64,000 nucleotides of DNA, from assembly GCA_003993805.1 (NCBI GenBank), contig RSEF01000004.1, positions 12,206,459 to 12,270,458 of the forward strand, given 5' to 3'. The notes beneath the pieces are model-generated. The model did no database searches, had not been told where the DNA came from, and worked only from the letters and a program-made list of their open reading frames with translations. Shown here piece after piece: positions 24,106-36,427 of this stretch. Position 1 is the stretch's first letter. The number at the start of each line of letters is the position of its first letter. This DNA is from Himantopus leucocephalus (Eukaryota > Chordata > Aves > Charadriiformes > Recurvirostridae). The position numbers were made by a program, and so were the translations under genes.

Positions 24106-26187
24106 AGTAGCTTATGCTGTTGTCACATAAACAGACTATTCATCTATAATATTATGCAGTTGAATGATAATTGCAATGCCAAGAATTAGGGGTTATTTAA
24201 AAGGTGAATGAGTAATGGTGAAATGGCTTAGAAGAGCATCTTAAATTCATAATGGTCATTCACATAAATAACACTTTACCATTTCCCATCTGTCAACCCC
24301 TGTGAAGATTTGTGGTACCCTTTGATCAGATGACTTGTCCTTGAAGTACAGTTAGCATTCTAGTGTGAAATATCAACTGTTCTGCTGACAGAATGAGTTC
24401 AGTCAGAAAGCATCAAACACTCTGTATGGCACTCATCATGGGAACCAAGAATAAAATAATTTCAGCCCTCGGGCAGAGCAACCTGCACTAATAAGTGTTG
24501 TATTAAGATTATGAAAACCTTAATATTTAAAAATGAATTAATTCTGGTGGCACCAATATTACTAGTTAATTTGTAAGCAATGAACTGTGGTTACCTGATA
24601 ATGTTACCAAAGTAGTCACCTCATTGTTTAGGAAGTTTCTTTATTCCTTCCACTCCCACCCCCCTTACTTTTTTTACTCAAGTAATTTTTGCCAGTAATT
24701 CCAGACATTAGTTCTAAATGTGTTGTCCTCCCCAAGTTTACATTTTTATATAGTTAGGTCTGTGCTATAAAGGGAAGAGCTGACTAATAATGCTGATTGG
24801 TAGTGTGGCAAACAATTTGAAATGAAAGAAAATTAACATAACAGTGATATCTCTCCTAATAGTATATATGTTAGGTGATATCTGTTCGGGTTTTAGAGTC
24901 CAGATTTTTGATGACCTGATAGTTGAAGGAAATGAATATCTATTCCCCACTCATCAGTCAGAGAGTATCTCTATAGCAGCTATCCAGTCCTACGATGTGG
25001 GTATAAACTTGGTTGAATTTATTGACTTCAGGCTAAACAGTTGTCATCTTGATGTATGTAGGTCCCAACTATGCTGTGGAGAAGCTGAACTCTGCAAATT
25101 ACCTCATAGCTTTCATGCTTTCATCATCCAAATGTTCCTTCTGGCTCAAATACCTGAGCTGTCTTTGTGTGAAAATAAAGGCACGTGCACAGTGTACTCC
25201 TGATTTTTGCTTCCCACGCGGAAACAAAAGTAGCTCCAGCAGACATTTGGAGCCAGGAAACGCTTCCACTACCTACAGTGTAGCCTTATCCTTAAAGTTT
25301 TTTCAGTCCCTTTACTTCTTCTAAAATAGATTTTGGACTGATGACAATTAAAACTGACTAAAGAGCTGACCTTGAAGAAGCCTATGCTGCTGCTTGTATG
25401 GAGCAGGGAATACTTAGAACACAAAGAATTTGAGTATTTGAATACAAAGTAAGGATGATTTGCGTTTTAAGTAGAGAATTAGTTACTCCCATAATGGAAT
25501 TTGAAGACTTTGATATATACCCCTCCTACAAGCATTTAAAAATGGAGATTCCTTGACTACATAGAATACTTTGTATGAATGCAGATCACGTGTCAAAGCA
25601 TAAACACTTCAATGGGAGCTATGCTGCATTTGAGACTGAATAAAGGCTACTGTGGATTACTGAAGATTTTATTCTTCCGTCACTGTTCAATCAAACACAA
25701 AATGAGAAACAATTCTCTTGATATAATAGTGCTGAAATCATTATTCTGTTACATGCAATGAACTTTTATTCTGATATTAGCTTCAGTTTTTCTTTTGCAC
25801 AATGAAGAAATAAAAATTGAGTAATGACTTTATGAATAAGCTCTTACAAATTAAAAGCATAACAAATGCATGTAGAGCAAAATATACAAATCAGTTTATT
25901 CATTCAGTGGACCTTTACTTGTTATGCTGATACAGATACATACAGTGCAAGGTCTGAATGTCTGAGGATGCACTTCTTTTCTATCAAGTATCACATGGAC
26001 TTAGATATTATGAATATGTTAAAACCTCCAACTTCAAGTTCAGCTAATGAATAAATCTTGGACGAGCTCTATGAATTTTGCCACCACCAAACAGATCCCA
26101 TTCCATGTCTGGGTGATGCTAAGCAGAAAGTTTTTTCAATAAAGTAATCAACTTTTATGATAGGTTCATGAATTTATGTTAAGAAAG

Positions 26188-26210
26188 TAAAATAAAATAA
26201 AATAAATAAT
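26188..26210 (+). repeat. (TAAAA)n simple repeat
   Basis: Three TAAAA units followed by TAAA and TAA. Confidence 0.75.
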
Positions 26211-28563
26211 CTATTGATTTTATGCATTATAAGTGTAGTCATCTATGTTTCTTGTTTCATTTGCAGAAAATGAAAAAACTTACGAGCTTACTGAGTAGGG
26301 AACTGGTACACTGTTTCCACTGAGACTTAAGATGACTTTTAAAAATGACAGGTATATCTGTGACATTTGTCAGATATCTGGAGCCCATCAATTGTCCTCA
26401 TAATTCCTAGATGGCATGAGACGTTCTGCTGATAATAGTTTTTAGTTTTTTCCTCCTCCTTCCATGGTAGCAAGTGAAGTGAGGAAACAGACAAAGATCT
26501 GACAGTTTCCCCCAAAAATTCATTGCCTGCTTTCCTAGTGGGATCTCCCCCAGAAAGTCTCTAAAGAGGGAAAGGGATGCACTAACTAGCATGACTATGC
26601 TTAGCCCCCTGTGATGCTAATCACAATTATCATCATGTCTTTGAAAGGATAGTTGCAGGGCTGAAAGGATGTGCCAATCTCCATTCAGGTACAATAGCTG
26701 CAAAATTAACAATGGATAGAAATTATTTTCTTAAATCATAACTTATTCATGTTATTCATCATAGTAAGATGGACTTAAATAACAATTTATTGTTGAAATA
26801 ATTTTCTGTGGAGGTAAGATACAATTTTGGCCACTCTTTTACATGACAGTTTCTTTCTTTAGTGATCACTGCTAGTTGAATTGCTGAAACTTCAGTTCCT
26901 CATAGTCTGAAACAATTCAGATTTGGGGAAACTTTCAGGAATGAAGCAAGACTTCTGTTTTATAGGTAACTTTCCACATGATTAAGGGACAACAGAAGGT
27001 TGTTTTTCCTCTTGTAAGAGGCTGATTCCACTGTAATAATGTTGATTTTTTTAATACTGTTAAGAAGTGTTAAGTGTTGTAGGTATCTAGAGCCTGGAGT
27101 ATGTGTCCTTTTAGTTAGGTTTCATATACATAAGCCAGTCTTCTTACTACAACAATTATAATAATATATGGGTCTGCTCCCATTGACTTAGTGGTATGGG
27201 TTCAGACTCTGTGTATGGTATGTATGTAAGATGAATACCTGTGTAGTTTTTCAGACAAAAGCTACATTAAATTTTCCTGGTGTGACTTTAGCTTAGAAAA
27301 GGATGAAAATTCTCAGTGTTAAGCTTCTAAAACTTTGCTGCAAAAGGGTGACTTGAAGTTAAGTTAAAGTGGTTCCCTGTCGTGCCTTGATCCTGCTTGT
27401 GAATGTCTGTGTTTTTGTTGGTGCAGACAGAAGTTAAATTGAAGTCCTTTCAAAAGTTGGGAGGGAGAAAAGAATCCCTGAACTCTTCGAGGGATGTGAA
27501 AGTAGAAAGGTCCACACTGGCTGACGTTTTCAGAATCGTAAAATTTCCTTTGTATATCAATCTCAAAGTGATAGATAGAGCCAAACAATGGCAATTCTGT
27601 CTTGAGGATAGAAGTTTATTAAGAAATATACTGTTGTCACCCCCCAAAGAACCAAACAAGATAATTGTCTGTGTTGCCTACTCTAACACCTCAGAGAGCC
27701 TCCCTAGTAAAATGGCTATCATTTGGTCATTCTCCAGTACCTTATTACTTCACTAGGCCTAATAATTTACAAGAGCCAGCCCATGTTGCCTGTGACTTTA
27801 CAGATGGTTTACCATTAGTTTAAAACTGTGCCTTTTCTTTTCAAACACATTTGTCTGTGGTGGTGGGGGAGTAGGGATGGGACGGGAAAAATATCCTAAA
27901 AGGTAATGAGCCAAAGCTCTGTGACAGATTCTGCTATGCAAACTGGAAGACTGACAGATCAAGTCAAGTGAAAATGTAAGAATTTGTGTTGCACGGACTC
28001 AGTAGCTGCCATTTTAGTGCGATGGAAGGAGCAGTTTTCTCATTTGGTAACTTTGCATAAAACAAAACTGTTCTTATGTGTGCGTGTGAACTTTGCAATG
28101 GTTTGCCTGAAGGCCCCTGTCTAATTCTGGATAGCAGACCGAGCAGGTGATGCAGATAAATTGCAGGACTCTTCCTCTCAGGGCTTGAATAACAGTTCAG
28201 CTGTTGGTAAGCACTGAGGTAACAGTAGTTTCTTCCTAGGGTCATCCTATTAATATTTATACTTTCATAATTAGTACAGAGGAAGTTGCTGTGGAGCCAA
28301 GCAGTAGAAATTGACAAAGGGAAGAATTTTTAATGCATTTTAATGCTGTTTAAGTGAAGATCTTCCACCCCTACCATGGTTAGGCAACAGAATTTCTTTC
28401 TAAATCAGACAGAATTTTATTGTATCAGTTTGAAATGGCTGTGTCTCTAAGTCTGCATTAGGAGTTCAGTGTTGCATCTAGCCTAAAAAGTGATCCTATA
28501 CATCGAGGATATATTAGAATACAATAGGAAATAATGTAATGTTTAAGATACCCCACAGATTGC

Positions 28564-28599
28564 ACTCATCCTCCCATTCAAACTCATCCTCACATTCAA
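28564..28599 (+). repeat. tandem duplication, 18-bp unit
   Basis: Two copies of an 18-base unit, ACTCATCCTCCCATTCAA and the same with one C-to-A change. No protein-coding frame uses it in a visible way. Confidence 0.7.
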
Positions 28600-28992
28600 A
28601 CATAGTTAGAATTTAATTTTATTTTTACTTTTTCTTCCCATTTTCCTTTTGAAAACATATACTGTGAGCCTACAATTGAGCAAATGAAATGTGCTTTGAC
28701 AACCCGTGAGTCAAACTAAAGGGGTGTTTATTATATTGCACATGAAAAACCATTCTTAATAGATTTTTCATCAAGAGTACCAAAGTGACAACTGTGACTC
28801 AACCTTAAAAGCAGAAGCATACAGGGAAAAAACAACTAATGGTGGTAAGTGCAAAATGCTCTTTCATGCTGCTGGAAATAACTTTTCCACTTGCTCTTTT
28901 TTTAAAATAGCTCATCTGTTGGAAAGAACAATTTGATTATTCAACCTTTAAGCTGATGCTTCTTTTCACATAGTAGCAATCCATTGATTGGA

Positions 28993-29010
28993 TTAATTTA
29001 ATTTAATTTA
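28993..29010 (+). repeat. (TTTAA)n simple repeat
   Basis: Three to four TTTAA units. Confidence 0.7.
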
Positions 29011-32000
29011 GAGCCATTAATTGTTTAAGGATCAGTCTCATTTTATGATCTAGAATATTATTTTCACATTCTAAAACAGATTGTCATTGACTTCTTTATC
29101 AAGAGGAATTTATTTCAGTGTCAATTCATCTGGTTGCCTTAAATTGCCTATGGTGGATTGACATATGGCCTCCCCAAATTATTTTACTTGTCTGATGACA
29201 TTATTTCCTAATTTGTACTTGGGAAAAACTGGAAAACAGATTCTGATATCTTAGAAATGCTTTGCAGTCCCAGTATGGTCCAGCTGTTGTATGGAAATTA
29301 CAGACCGTTGCAAGTGAGCTTGACCAAGGCTTGCAGACTGCAAACTGTGACTAATCAGGCACCCTTTGTTTTGTTTGCTTCTTCAACAAAACCTGAGAAA
29401 TAAAAAAAGAACTTTGTTGTTCAGCAGCTTAGTGAATATGACATTAAAATCACTGTTTATATGCAAAGATAAGCATAGTGAGTTTTCTATTATTTCCAGT
29501 AAAGCAATGAAGAGCCTAGATTGAGCTCCATTGCATCAGTAACCTGAACTATTGTTAGAGTTGTTTCTTTATGCATAATAACCGTACAGGTATCTTTCTA
29601 ACTAGGCTGGAGAACAGCTGCTGTAATGTTCATTATTACTGAGTATTCAAATCTGAATGAGTCTTCCAAATGCTACAAATGGTAACTGACTTCATAAACC
29701 CCGTGTATTAGTGGAGCTAGGGACTCCACCATTTTTTTCCATGATTACACTTCAAGTCTTGAACTACAGCCAAAATACGCGCTGAGTTAATATATAGTAA
29801 TAAGTAATGCTGCGTATACTTCGACCTATATAAATACAACTAAAACAAACTAGAGAAGATCATACTGTGTCTCACTTTATCGCTTACTACCATCAGTTGT
29901 TGTACGATAAAGAAGTAGTAAGTACAATTTTTGGAGATGAAAATATCATATCCTAAAAGATTTAATTGGCCAATACTTTTCAAATATTGAGATAATGCAT
30001 CAGTTTTGATGGATTTTTTTTTGTTATTATTCCTTTTACAAAAACTAACTTTCCTTGAAATATACAATGAATTTAATTTAATGTGTTTGAATAGAAACAC
30101 AGTTTTCTGAGGCTCTGTCCCTAAAGCTTTTATACTCCACAAGTTTCACCTTAAAAATCCTGAGGTTTTAGACATATTAATTGAAATTCTTCAGAATGAA
30201 ACAGCCTGGTTGAAAGCTTTAATAAAAAGATCACTAAGTTATCAGATAAATACTGTCACTATGTCCTTTTTATAGGAGTACTTTTAGTGAGACAAAGACC
30301 AGTTGATGGCAAAATCTGAAAGTTCTGTGCAGAATCAGAGAAGAAGAAATAAATGTGGTTTGACTATTTTACCACCTTCTTGTGGCAGGTTGTGTGAAGC
30401 TGAAGGGGCAGATCCTGCACACCCTTACACAAGTAGTTTTCATTCATGGAAGAATTCCTTTTCGAGCCACTGGAGCTACTAATTTGAATGAAGGCTATTT
30501 TGTCTTTAATGTGAAAGGTTTTCCACGGCCGAAATATGTTTGGAAGCAGGACAGGTTGAGAAATATTTTTAACTCATTACTATATTGGGAGAGACAAAAT
30601 TAAAGATTCTGATATGGTGACTTTGAGTCCAGGAATAATGGCATTAAGAGTGCCAGGCATAAAGTGTCATATTTGGACGCACTCCTGAGAATGACAAAAT
30701 TGAAGGTCAGAGCGTGCACAGATAAAGCACATGGCCTGTGATTTGTCTACAGAGAACTAGATAAATGAAGTTTGTGAAATGGTTTAGTTAATTTATTAAT
30801 AGATAAATAAAAGAATAAAAATATCTGATTACTTTTTTACCCTTCCATTTGCGTTAAGGTGAACTTAATTGTATTGGCACCAGGAGTGAAAAGAAGATTG
30901 GTATATTTAAATATTACATGGCTAATGAGACCCTCACAAAGCTGTCATTGTATGATAACCAGCCCAGAGAGATATTTAAGTAGGGGTCACAGCAGAAGTC
31001 ATGGCTAGACCTCTGATCTGCTGATTGACAATCCTGTGGTAGAAAATAATTGCATTATGTAAGCATAGAATAAAGTATAAACACTGCTCAGTGTATTTAT
31101 AATTATATCTTTATCCTTAACATAACAGTAGGAACAGAAATTGTGTCCTGTCCCACAAAGGTTCTGACAAATATCTACAAAACCTGAAATTAAAAGGGTT
31201 TTAAAGAAGTGTATGTGCTAGAGGAAGATGGTCAGAAGAGAAGACAGAAAGGAAAAAAGAAAGAAATTGGTTTGTACAGATGCAAACTTTGCTGTAATAA
31301 GACTCTACACCATGATATATGGGATTATCTTTGGTTTGTATCTGTGTGGACAGCTGCAGAAACTGAGTTCTGCTGCCCCCATTTTAAGCAGCCTGGATGA
31401 AAAGCATCTATAGTCTCAGCCCCCTATGTTGCTGTGCTTAAAGTAATAGCTTCATAATAAGAAGTATTCTGAAATACAGGGCTCATGTCTGAGCTCTGTA
31501 GAGCTATTCCCGATCTATGCAAATAGTATACTGTGGACTGTAAACAGTATCCCCTTAAGTAGTATTTGAGACTGTGAATGTCATAAGTACGTCTGTTTAA
31601 ATCCCTCGTTACCGTTTGCTTTGTGCGTGTATCATTTACTTTCCTTTTTTAAATTCCTCAGAGCTTGCATAAGACAGTACATGTTTATTTAGTTACCACA
31701 TAGGTAAATCTAACATAGAAAGTGCTTTGTAACCCACAACAGTGTTCACTTTCTTCAAAATGTTTTCAGATAGACATGCTTAAGGAATGGTCATGCATTT
31801 TTAATCAAGAAGTAATTTTAAAATAACATTCTGATTCTAATAAGTTGTACAAATGAATTATTACCTTTTGCCCTTTTAATGGTAAGATTCATGGGTTTAG
31901 ATTCTTCTTTGTCAATGATCTCCTGTCGTTGTAGCTGCCAATTTTGCTTCTTTACCCAAGCACGTGGCTCTGAGTGTTAGCGTTGAGGATTTTTACCTGT

Positions 32001-33029
32001 GGCTACCAAATCCAAAATCCTGCAACTTCCATAGTAGAAGACACTACATGACCAAACATTGGGTCTATGGCAACTTAATTTCTAACAGTGAAAGAATAAT
32101 GTAAGGATATGCAGTTTTGCGGTAAAGGAGGAATATGTATGTTCCAGTGATATAATATGCACTTCAAACTGAGTAGCTTATTTTTAAATTAAATTTTACT
32201 TTTGGTTTTTATTTAGCAATTAATTTTATTTGTATTTATTACTTTCAGATATTTCAAATTAAAGTTTACTTCTGTTTAACTGCAATTCAAGATTTGGTTC
32301 TAGTACTTACTATGTTAATTACCAAATCTGGTCAACCTTAATGAGGGTGTGATATATTTATACTATGAGTTCTTTGGGTAGCATGTGTGTTTTGTGCTAG
32401 ATTGTGCTTCATACAGTCCTGATGTAAGTACTGCAGCAACAGGGAAATATATACCCAAAGTAAAATAAACTGAGACACAGTGAGGAAAAAGTGACTTAGC
32501 CAAAATTATCTGTGATGGACATGACAAATATAGTGCCTGTTTCTTCACCATATATAAGGTCTCATTAAAAGTCTAGTCTTCCCCTCCAAGCATTTTTAAA
32601 GTGAAATCTATTTTCCACATTTACCTTTCTCTCCTTCTCTCTCACCATATGAAATGCCCTATAGTTTGGTCTAGTTGGCTTTTGCAGCTTCCTGGGTGTA
32701 AGCAATATGCAGGAAAGGAGGACTGGGACCCCTGGACAGGCTTTCCCCCAGAGCTGGTGGAGTTCATAGGTCTGCTGGCTTCACTTGAGTTCCTAAGGGA
32801 GGTTTGTATTCAAGTTGCATCCTGTAGCCTGGAAGCCAGAGCACTCCTTTCCTTGCCAAACTGAGACAATATTTTGAGATCCAGTTATGATGAAATGGAA
32901 TAATCTTCCCTGATCTTGAAGTGTGTCATTCCAAATCAGAAAAGATGAATTTGGCCATTTCCTGTAATTGTAGTTTTTAGCTCGGATACTTTTCTTGGCC
33001 TCAGATAAAACAGAGGAAACATTTTCATT

Positions 33030-33044
33030 AAAAAAAAAAAAAAA
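33030..33044 (+). repeat. A15 homopolymer
   Basis: Fifteen A in a row. No retrocopy body or target-site duplication was recognised beside it. Confidence 0.7.
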
Positions 33045-33680
33045 GCTTGAAAATGGGCTGCCAATGTCCTTCTCTGTCTAACAAAATGAAGTGTCCTTGG
33101 AAGTATATACATTGGTGCTCTTCCTTCTTTCCCTTTTATGCATTTAAACAAGCTGACACCAAGGAGAGGAGGGAGACAGCGTCTGTCGTTTGCTTCAGTG
33201 GCCAGTCTGGCCCAAACTACACCACCTTACCAAGTTCTAGGGACAGGAATGGCTCTCAGATTCCACATCTTCACTGCAAAAATGTTTGCCACACTTTTTG
33301 CCAAACATAAGGAGAAAAGCCACAGCCCATAATCAGCTTTTAATGACACAGAAAAGTGAAGAGCGAGCGTGATTCAGAGATCATTAATTCTTTTTACTGC
33401 ACTTGGCTTCCACTGGATCCTTCTGGTGAAGGTTTTGTGACAGAGGGCATCAGATGCTGGGGGTTCTCTTCCCAATTCCCTTAGTCTTTCTGAATAGCTA
33501 TGAGCAAGTGATCACCATTTGCAGAGAACCGACGTCTTGAAATTTTGTCTCTGGCTTCAGTCATTACAAAACTGTTCTCCTTGTGTCTCCCATTGACTTG
33601 ACGCATCCACTATTGTAATTTTATAAGCTGCACAGTTTAGCATATAAATAGAAAATACTTTTTCAATGTACCATTGTTCA

Positions 33681-33703
33681 TTAATGAGTCAATTAATCAT
33701 TAA
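33681..33703. promoter_or_regulatory. AP-1 site between mirrored homeodomain sites
   Basis: TTAATGA (33681-33687) and its exact reverse complement TCATTAA (33697-33703) flank a 9-base spacer. A perfect AP-1 consensus TGAGTCA (33685-33691) overlaps the left arm, and another TAAT core lies in the spacer. The mirrored homeodomain sites would suit a dimer. Binding is inferred from motifs only. Confidence 0.2.
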
Positions 33704-34384
33704 ACAGCTTTCCTCCCCTTAGTAAAATACAGAAACATTGAGATATCTACCTCTAGCTTTGTTGGGAAGCTGCCCCAGATATGCTCATAACATTTTATTT
33801 ACAACATACTTTACATCTGGTAATGCAATAAGACGTTGCTACATTTTGCTTTATTAGTCCACTAATCTGTCAGTTCTCAGGCGTGATTCACACAATTTTT
33901 TGGCAGTTGGATAGTAAGATAGGTGTATCAGCAATGCTTCATTTGCTTTTCTCAAATCTGCCGCAGTGCATATATTATGTACTATGGAGTATTACAGACA
34001 GCAGAACTCTCCAACTAGCTCAGCTTTCATGCCTCACGTAGCTGTTCATCCCTCTGAATTTTTATTAAACTTTGGAGTTTTGCTGTAGGCTTCCCTGGGT
34101 TTAATTAGGTGTTTCATGATCTGTGTCATAAACAAGATTCCCAGAATATCCTTAGGATAATGAAACGGCTCACACAGGAGGGCTCCCACTGAAGGTGGGT
34201 TCATTCTGGTAGTCTGCCTCTGGGCCAGCAGCACACAAAAACATGGTATTTTTCCAACTCTTAACAAGGGTCCTGACCTCTCCAACTATTTATTGCTCTT
34301 GGGAGGTATTACTGTCTGCTTCTAACCTAGTTAATTGAAGACAAAGAGGAATTGGGATGAAAACTTCAGGAGGCCAAGACACAT

Positions 34385-34425
34385 GCCGGCCTGACTGGTG
34401 GGCAGGCCGCAGCGATCGCCTGCCT
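34385..34425. other. small GC-rich spot
   Basis: About 40 GC-rich bases with five CpGs and short mirrored arms (GGCAGG, CCTGCC) in otherwise AT-rich sequence. Its origin is unknown. Confidence 0.3.
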
Positions 34426-35854
34426 TGAAACCTTGTATTTATTTGGGATCACACATGGCACATAATGTATCTTACTCTGATCTGCTGGTTTATGTACTGT
34501 TAAAAGGTAGCTTTAGTGGTACAGAGCATACAGGCGCTTTTGCATTGTGTTTAGAAGAACTTTTTCCTTAAGGAGGCGTGCGGGGGTACTGGGTGCCTGG
34601 TGATCCTGTCATGGAGAGAGACTCCCGAAATAAACAGTCTTTCTTCCTTCTCTGTAATAATAATGATAATAGAGCTGCTCTCTTCTATGATTTTAGGTCT
34701 CTTATCTAAGAAATCTATTTGTGAAGTAGTCAGTCCGTTACCAGACAGAAATCTCTTTTGATCAATTTATTTTTTTATCAGAAGATAGTTATTCTGGGCC
34801 AGGCTGTCTATCTTTTAATTAGCAGAAAAAACATCAAAGGTTTTGGACTCCATCCAGCACAGAATAAGGGCATTCTGAAATCTCAGAGATTTTAGCAAGA
34901 AAACTGCCTCAGTCAGAAGGGAAATTCATGGCCGCATGAACGTGCTGACTGAGGAACAGCACGAACTCCCCAGGAGGGGTCCAGGGGGAGAGGAAGACTT
35001 CTGAGGAGGAAGGATGATGTGAGTTAAAGCATATATCCTTCCCATGGCAGAAGTCTTGCCTGAGGAGCTGAACTTCAAAGACATTTCCTGCAGATAGCCT
35101 TCCACGTTGGGCAGCGGCTGAGGAAAAATCCTGGGGGGAAGTTGAAAGAAAATAATCTTTTTCAGGGGGTAGGAGAGTCAATGGCAGCTCTGACTCAACT
35201 GAGTCTTTGTTTTTATTTGTTTGTAAAGAATAGCTCACATAATGACAAAATTGATTTTGTGTCACTTTTTTCTGTCTTTTGGCAGTAGGTCTTCAGACTG
35301 TAACAAAATCACATATACTTTTCCAGGAATTAGTAATTAGAGCTGCCCAAATGATGGTGAGAATGGAAGTTGTTTTGGAACATCTTGATTATTCTGATAA
35401 AAATGGCAAGATCATAGTTGAAATCATTTGCAAATGAAAAAATTCTGTTAATGGCCCAGGGAATATTGACTTAGTTCAGCTTAATAATGGACAGACAGTG
35501 ATTTAGGCAAAAGTTTAAAAGTCGATCAGAAACAGCTAATGGAATCAGCAAGCTGAGAGAATGAAACAAAGAGTTTGTGGGAAATGTATACAATTTTCAT
35601 TTCATTTGTTTAAAGATAGTGACTGGCCTGGAAATGTGATACGTACCAATTCAGCAGTAATGATGAGCAGGGACTGATGGAACCAGAAAAATGAGCTATT
35701 ACATAAATCTCAGGAAACATTTATGAAGTTATTTAGAAATGAAAGTGTATCTATAAGAATGACTGAATGAGAACCTTTTTTCTAAGATTCATCAGTAGAG
35801 TTAGCATTAATGAGTTCAGCTAGGGGCTTGAGGACATGCCTGTGTAGACGACAT

Positions 35855-36427
35855 TTACATCTCACAACAGACAAGGTTGGGGTTTTTTGTTTGTTTTAGT
35901 AATTTTGTCACACAAAAGGAACAGGGAAAAAGGTAGTTGAGAGAAAAGGACTTGTTTTGGTAGGGAATAAAAAGACAGGCAGAAAAAGGAAATGAAGAGA
36001 AAACAGCTAACCCCTCAAACAAAGGGGTTACTTCCTCATAGGAAGCAACTATGAGAGTAAAAGTGTATCGGTTGTATACAGGAAGAGTGAGAGTCTGTGG
36101 AGATATAAAAGCTCTTAAAGTTTGCATATTCCGTGGAACTTTATCATAAGGATATATACAAACTTGATAATAAAACACCCTACGCGTTTCTCTGTGCAGA
36201 TCGCTAAGTCCCTCAGTTGCGGTCTGATTTGATGTCCGTATCCTGGCTGGTGCAATGACTGAGTAGAAATCCAGTCTGATCTGCACTGGTTCACACTTAG
36301 AATCAGTTTGTGTAATACGGGGCTTTAAAGTCTGATCCAAAACCATCCAGAATAAGCAGGAGTTAATGAGGTGTTTCAGTACATACCCACCTTTCTGCCC
36401 TAACACGCACTGTAGAACAAAGTACAT
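35855..36427 (-). other. 190-codon open reading frame, unknown
   Basis: This is the longest open frame in the window: 190 codons from the first ATG (36425-36427), with the frame staying open a little further upstream, to a TAA at 35855-35857. By a rough estimate a frame this long is expected about 0.02 times in 64 kb of such composition. The peptide is cysteine- and phenylalanine-rich, with a hydrophobic stretch in the last third, and resembles no family I know. Part of the plus strand here is purine-rich, which lowers minus-strand stops and weakens the case. No promoter, splice or poly(A) context was found. It is either chance or an orphan or degraded gene. Confidence 0.15.

Larger units (their letters stand above)
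20309..28563. other. AT-rich non-coding stretch
   Basis: No gene or transposable element was recognised. It contains a (GGTT)n run near 23120, a TG-rich run at 24070-24105 and a (TAAAA)n run at 26188-26210. Open frames of 117-119 codons (24844-25203 and 27403-27756 plus, 27964-28317 minus) have no recognisable domain and no matching splice context. Confidence 0.45.
28600..35854. other. AT-rich non-coding stretch
   Basis: No gene or transposable element was recognised. Minor contents are an (TTTAA)n run (28993-29010), an A15 run (33030-33044), the composite motif at 33681-33703 and a small GC-rich spot at 34385-34425 with five CpGs. A 118-codon minus-strand frame at 34909-35265 is unrecognised. 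Confidence 0.45.

Noticed and set aside
28757..28840. 28 open codons ending at a good donor (GGTG|GTAAGTG)
   Set aside because: The acceptor has almost no pyrimidine tract; an open frame of this length is common by chance.
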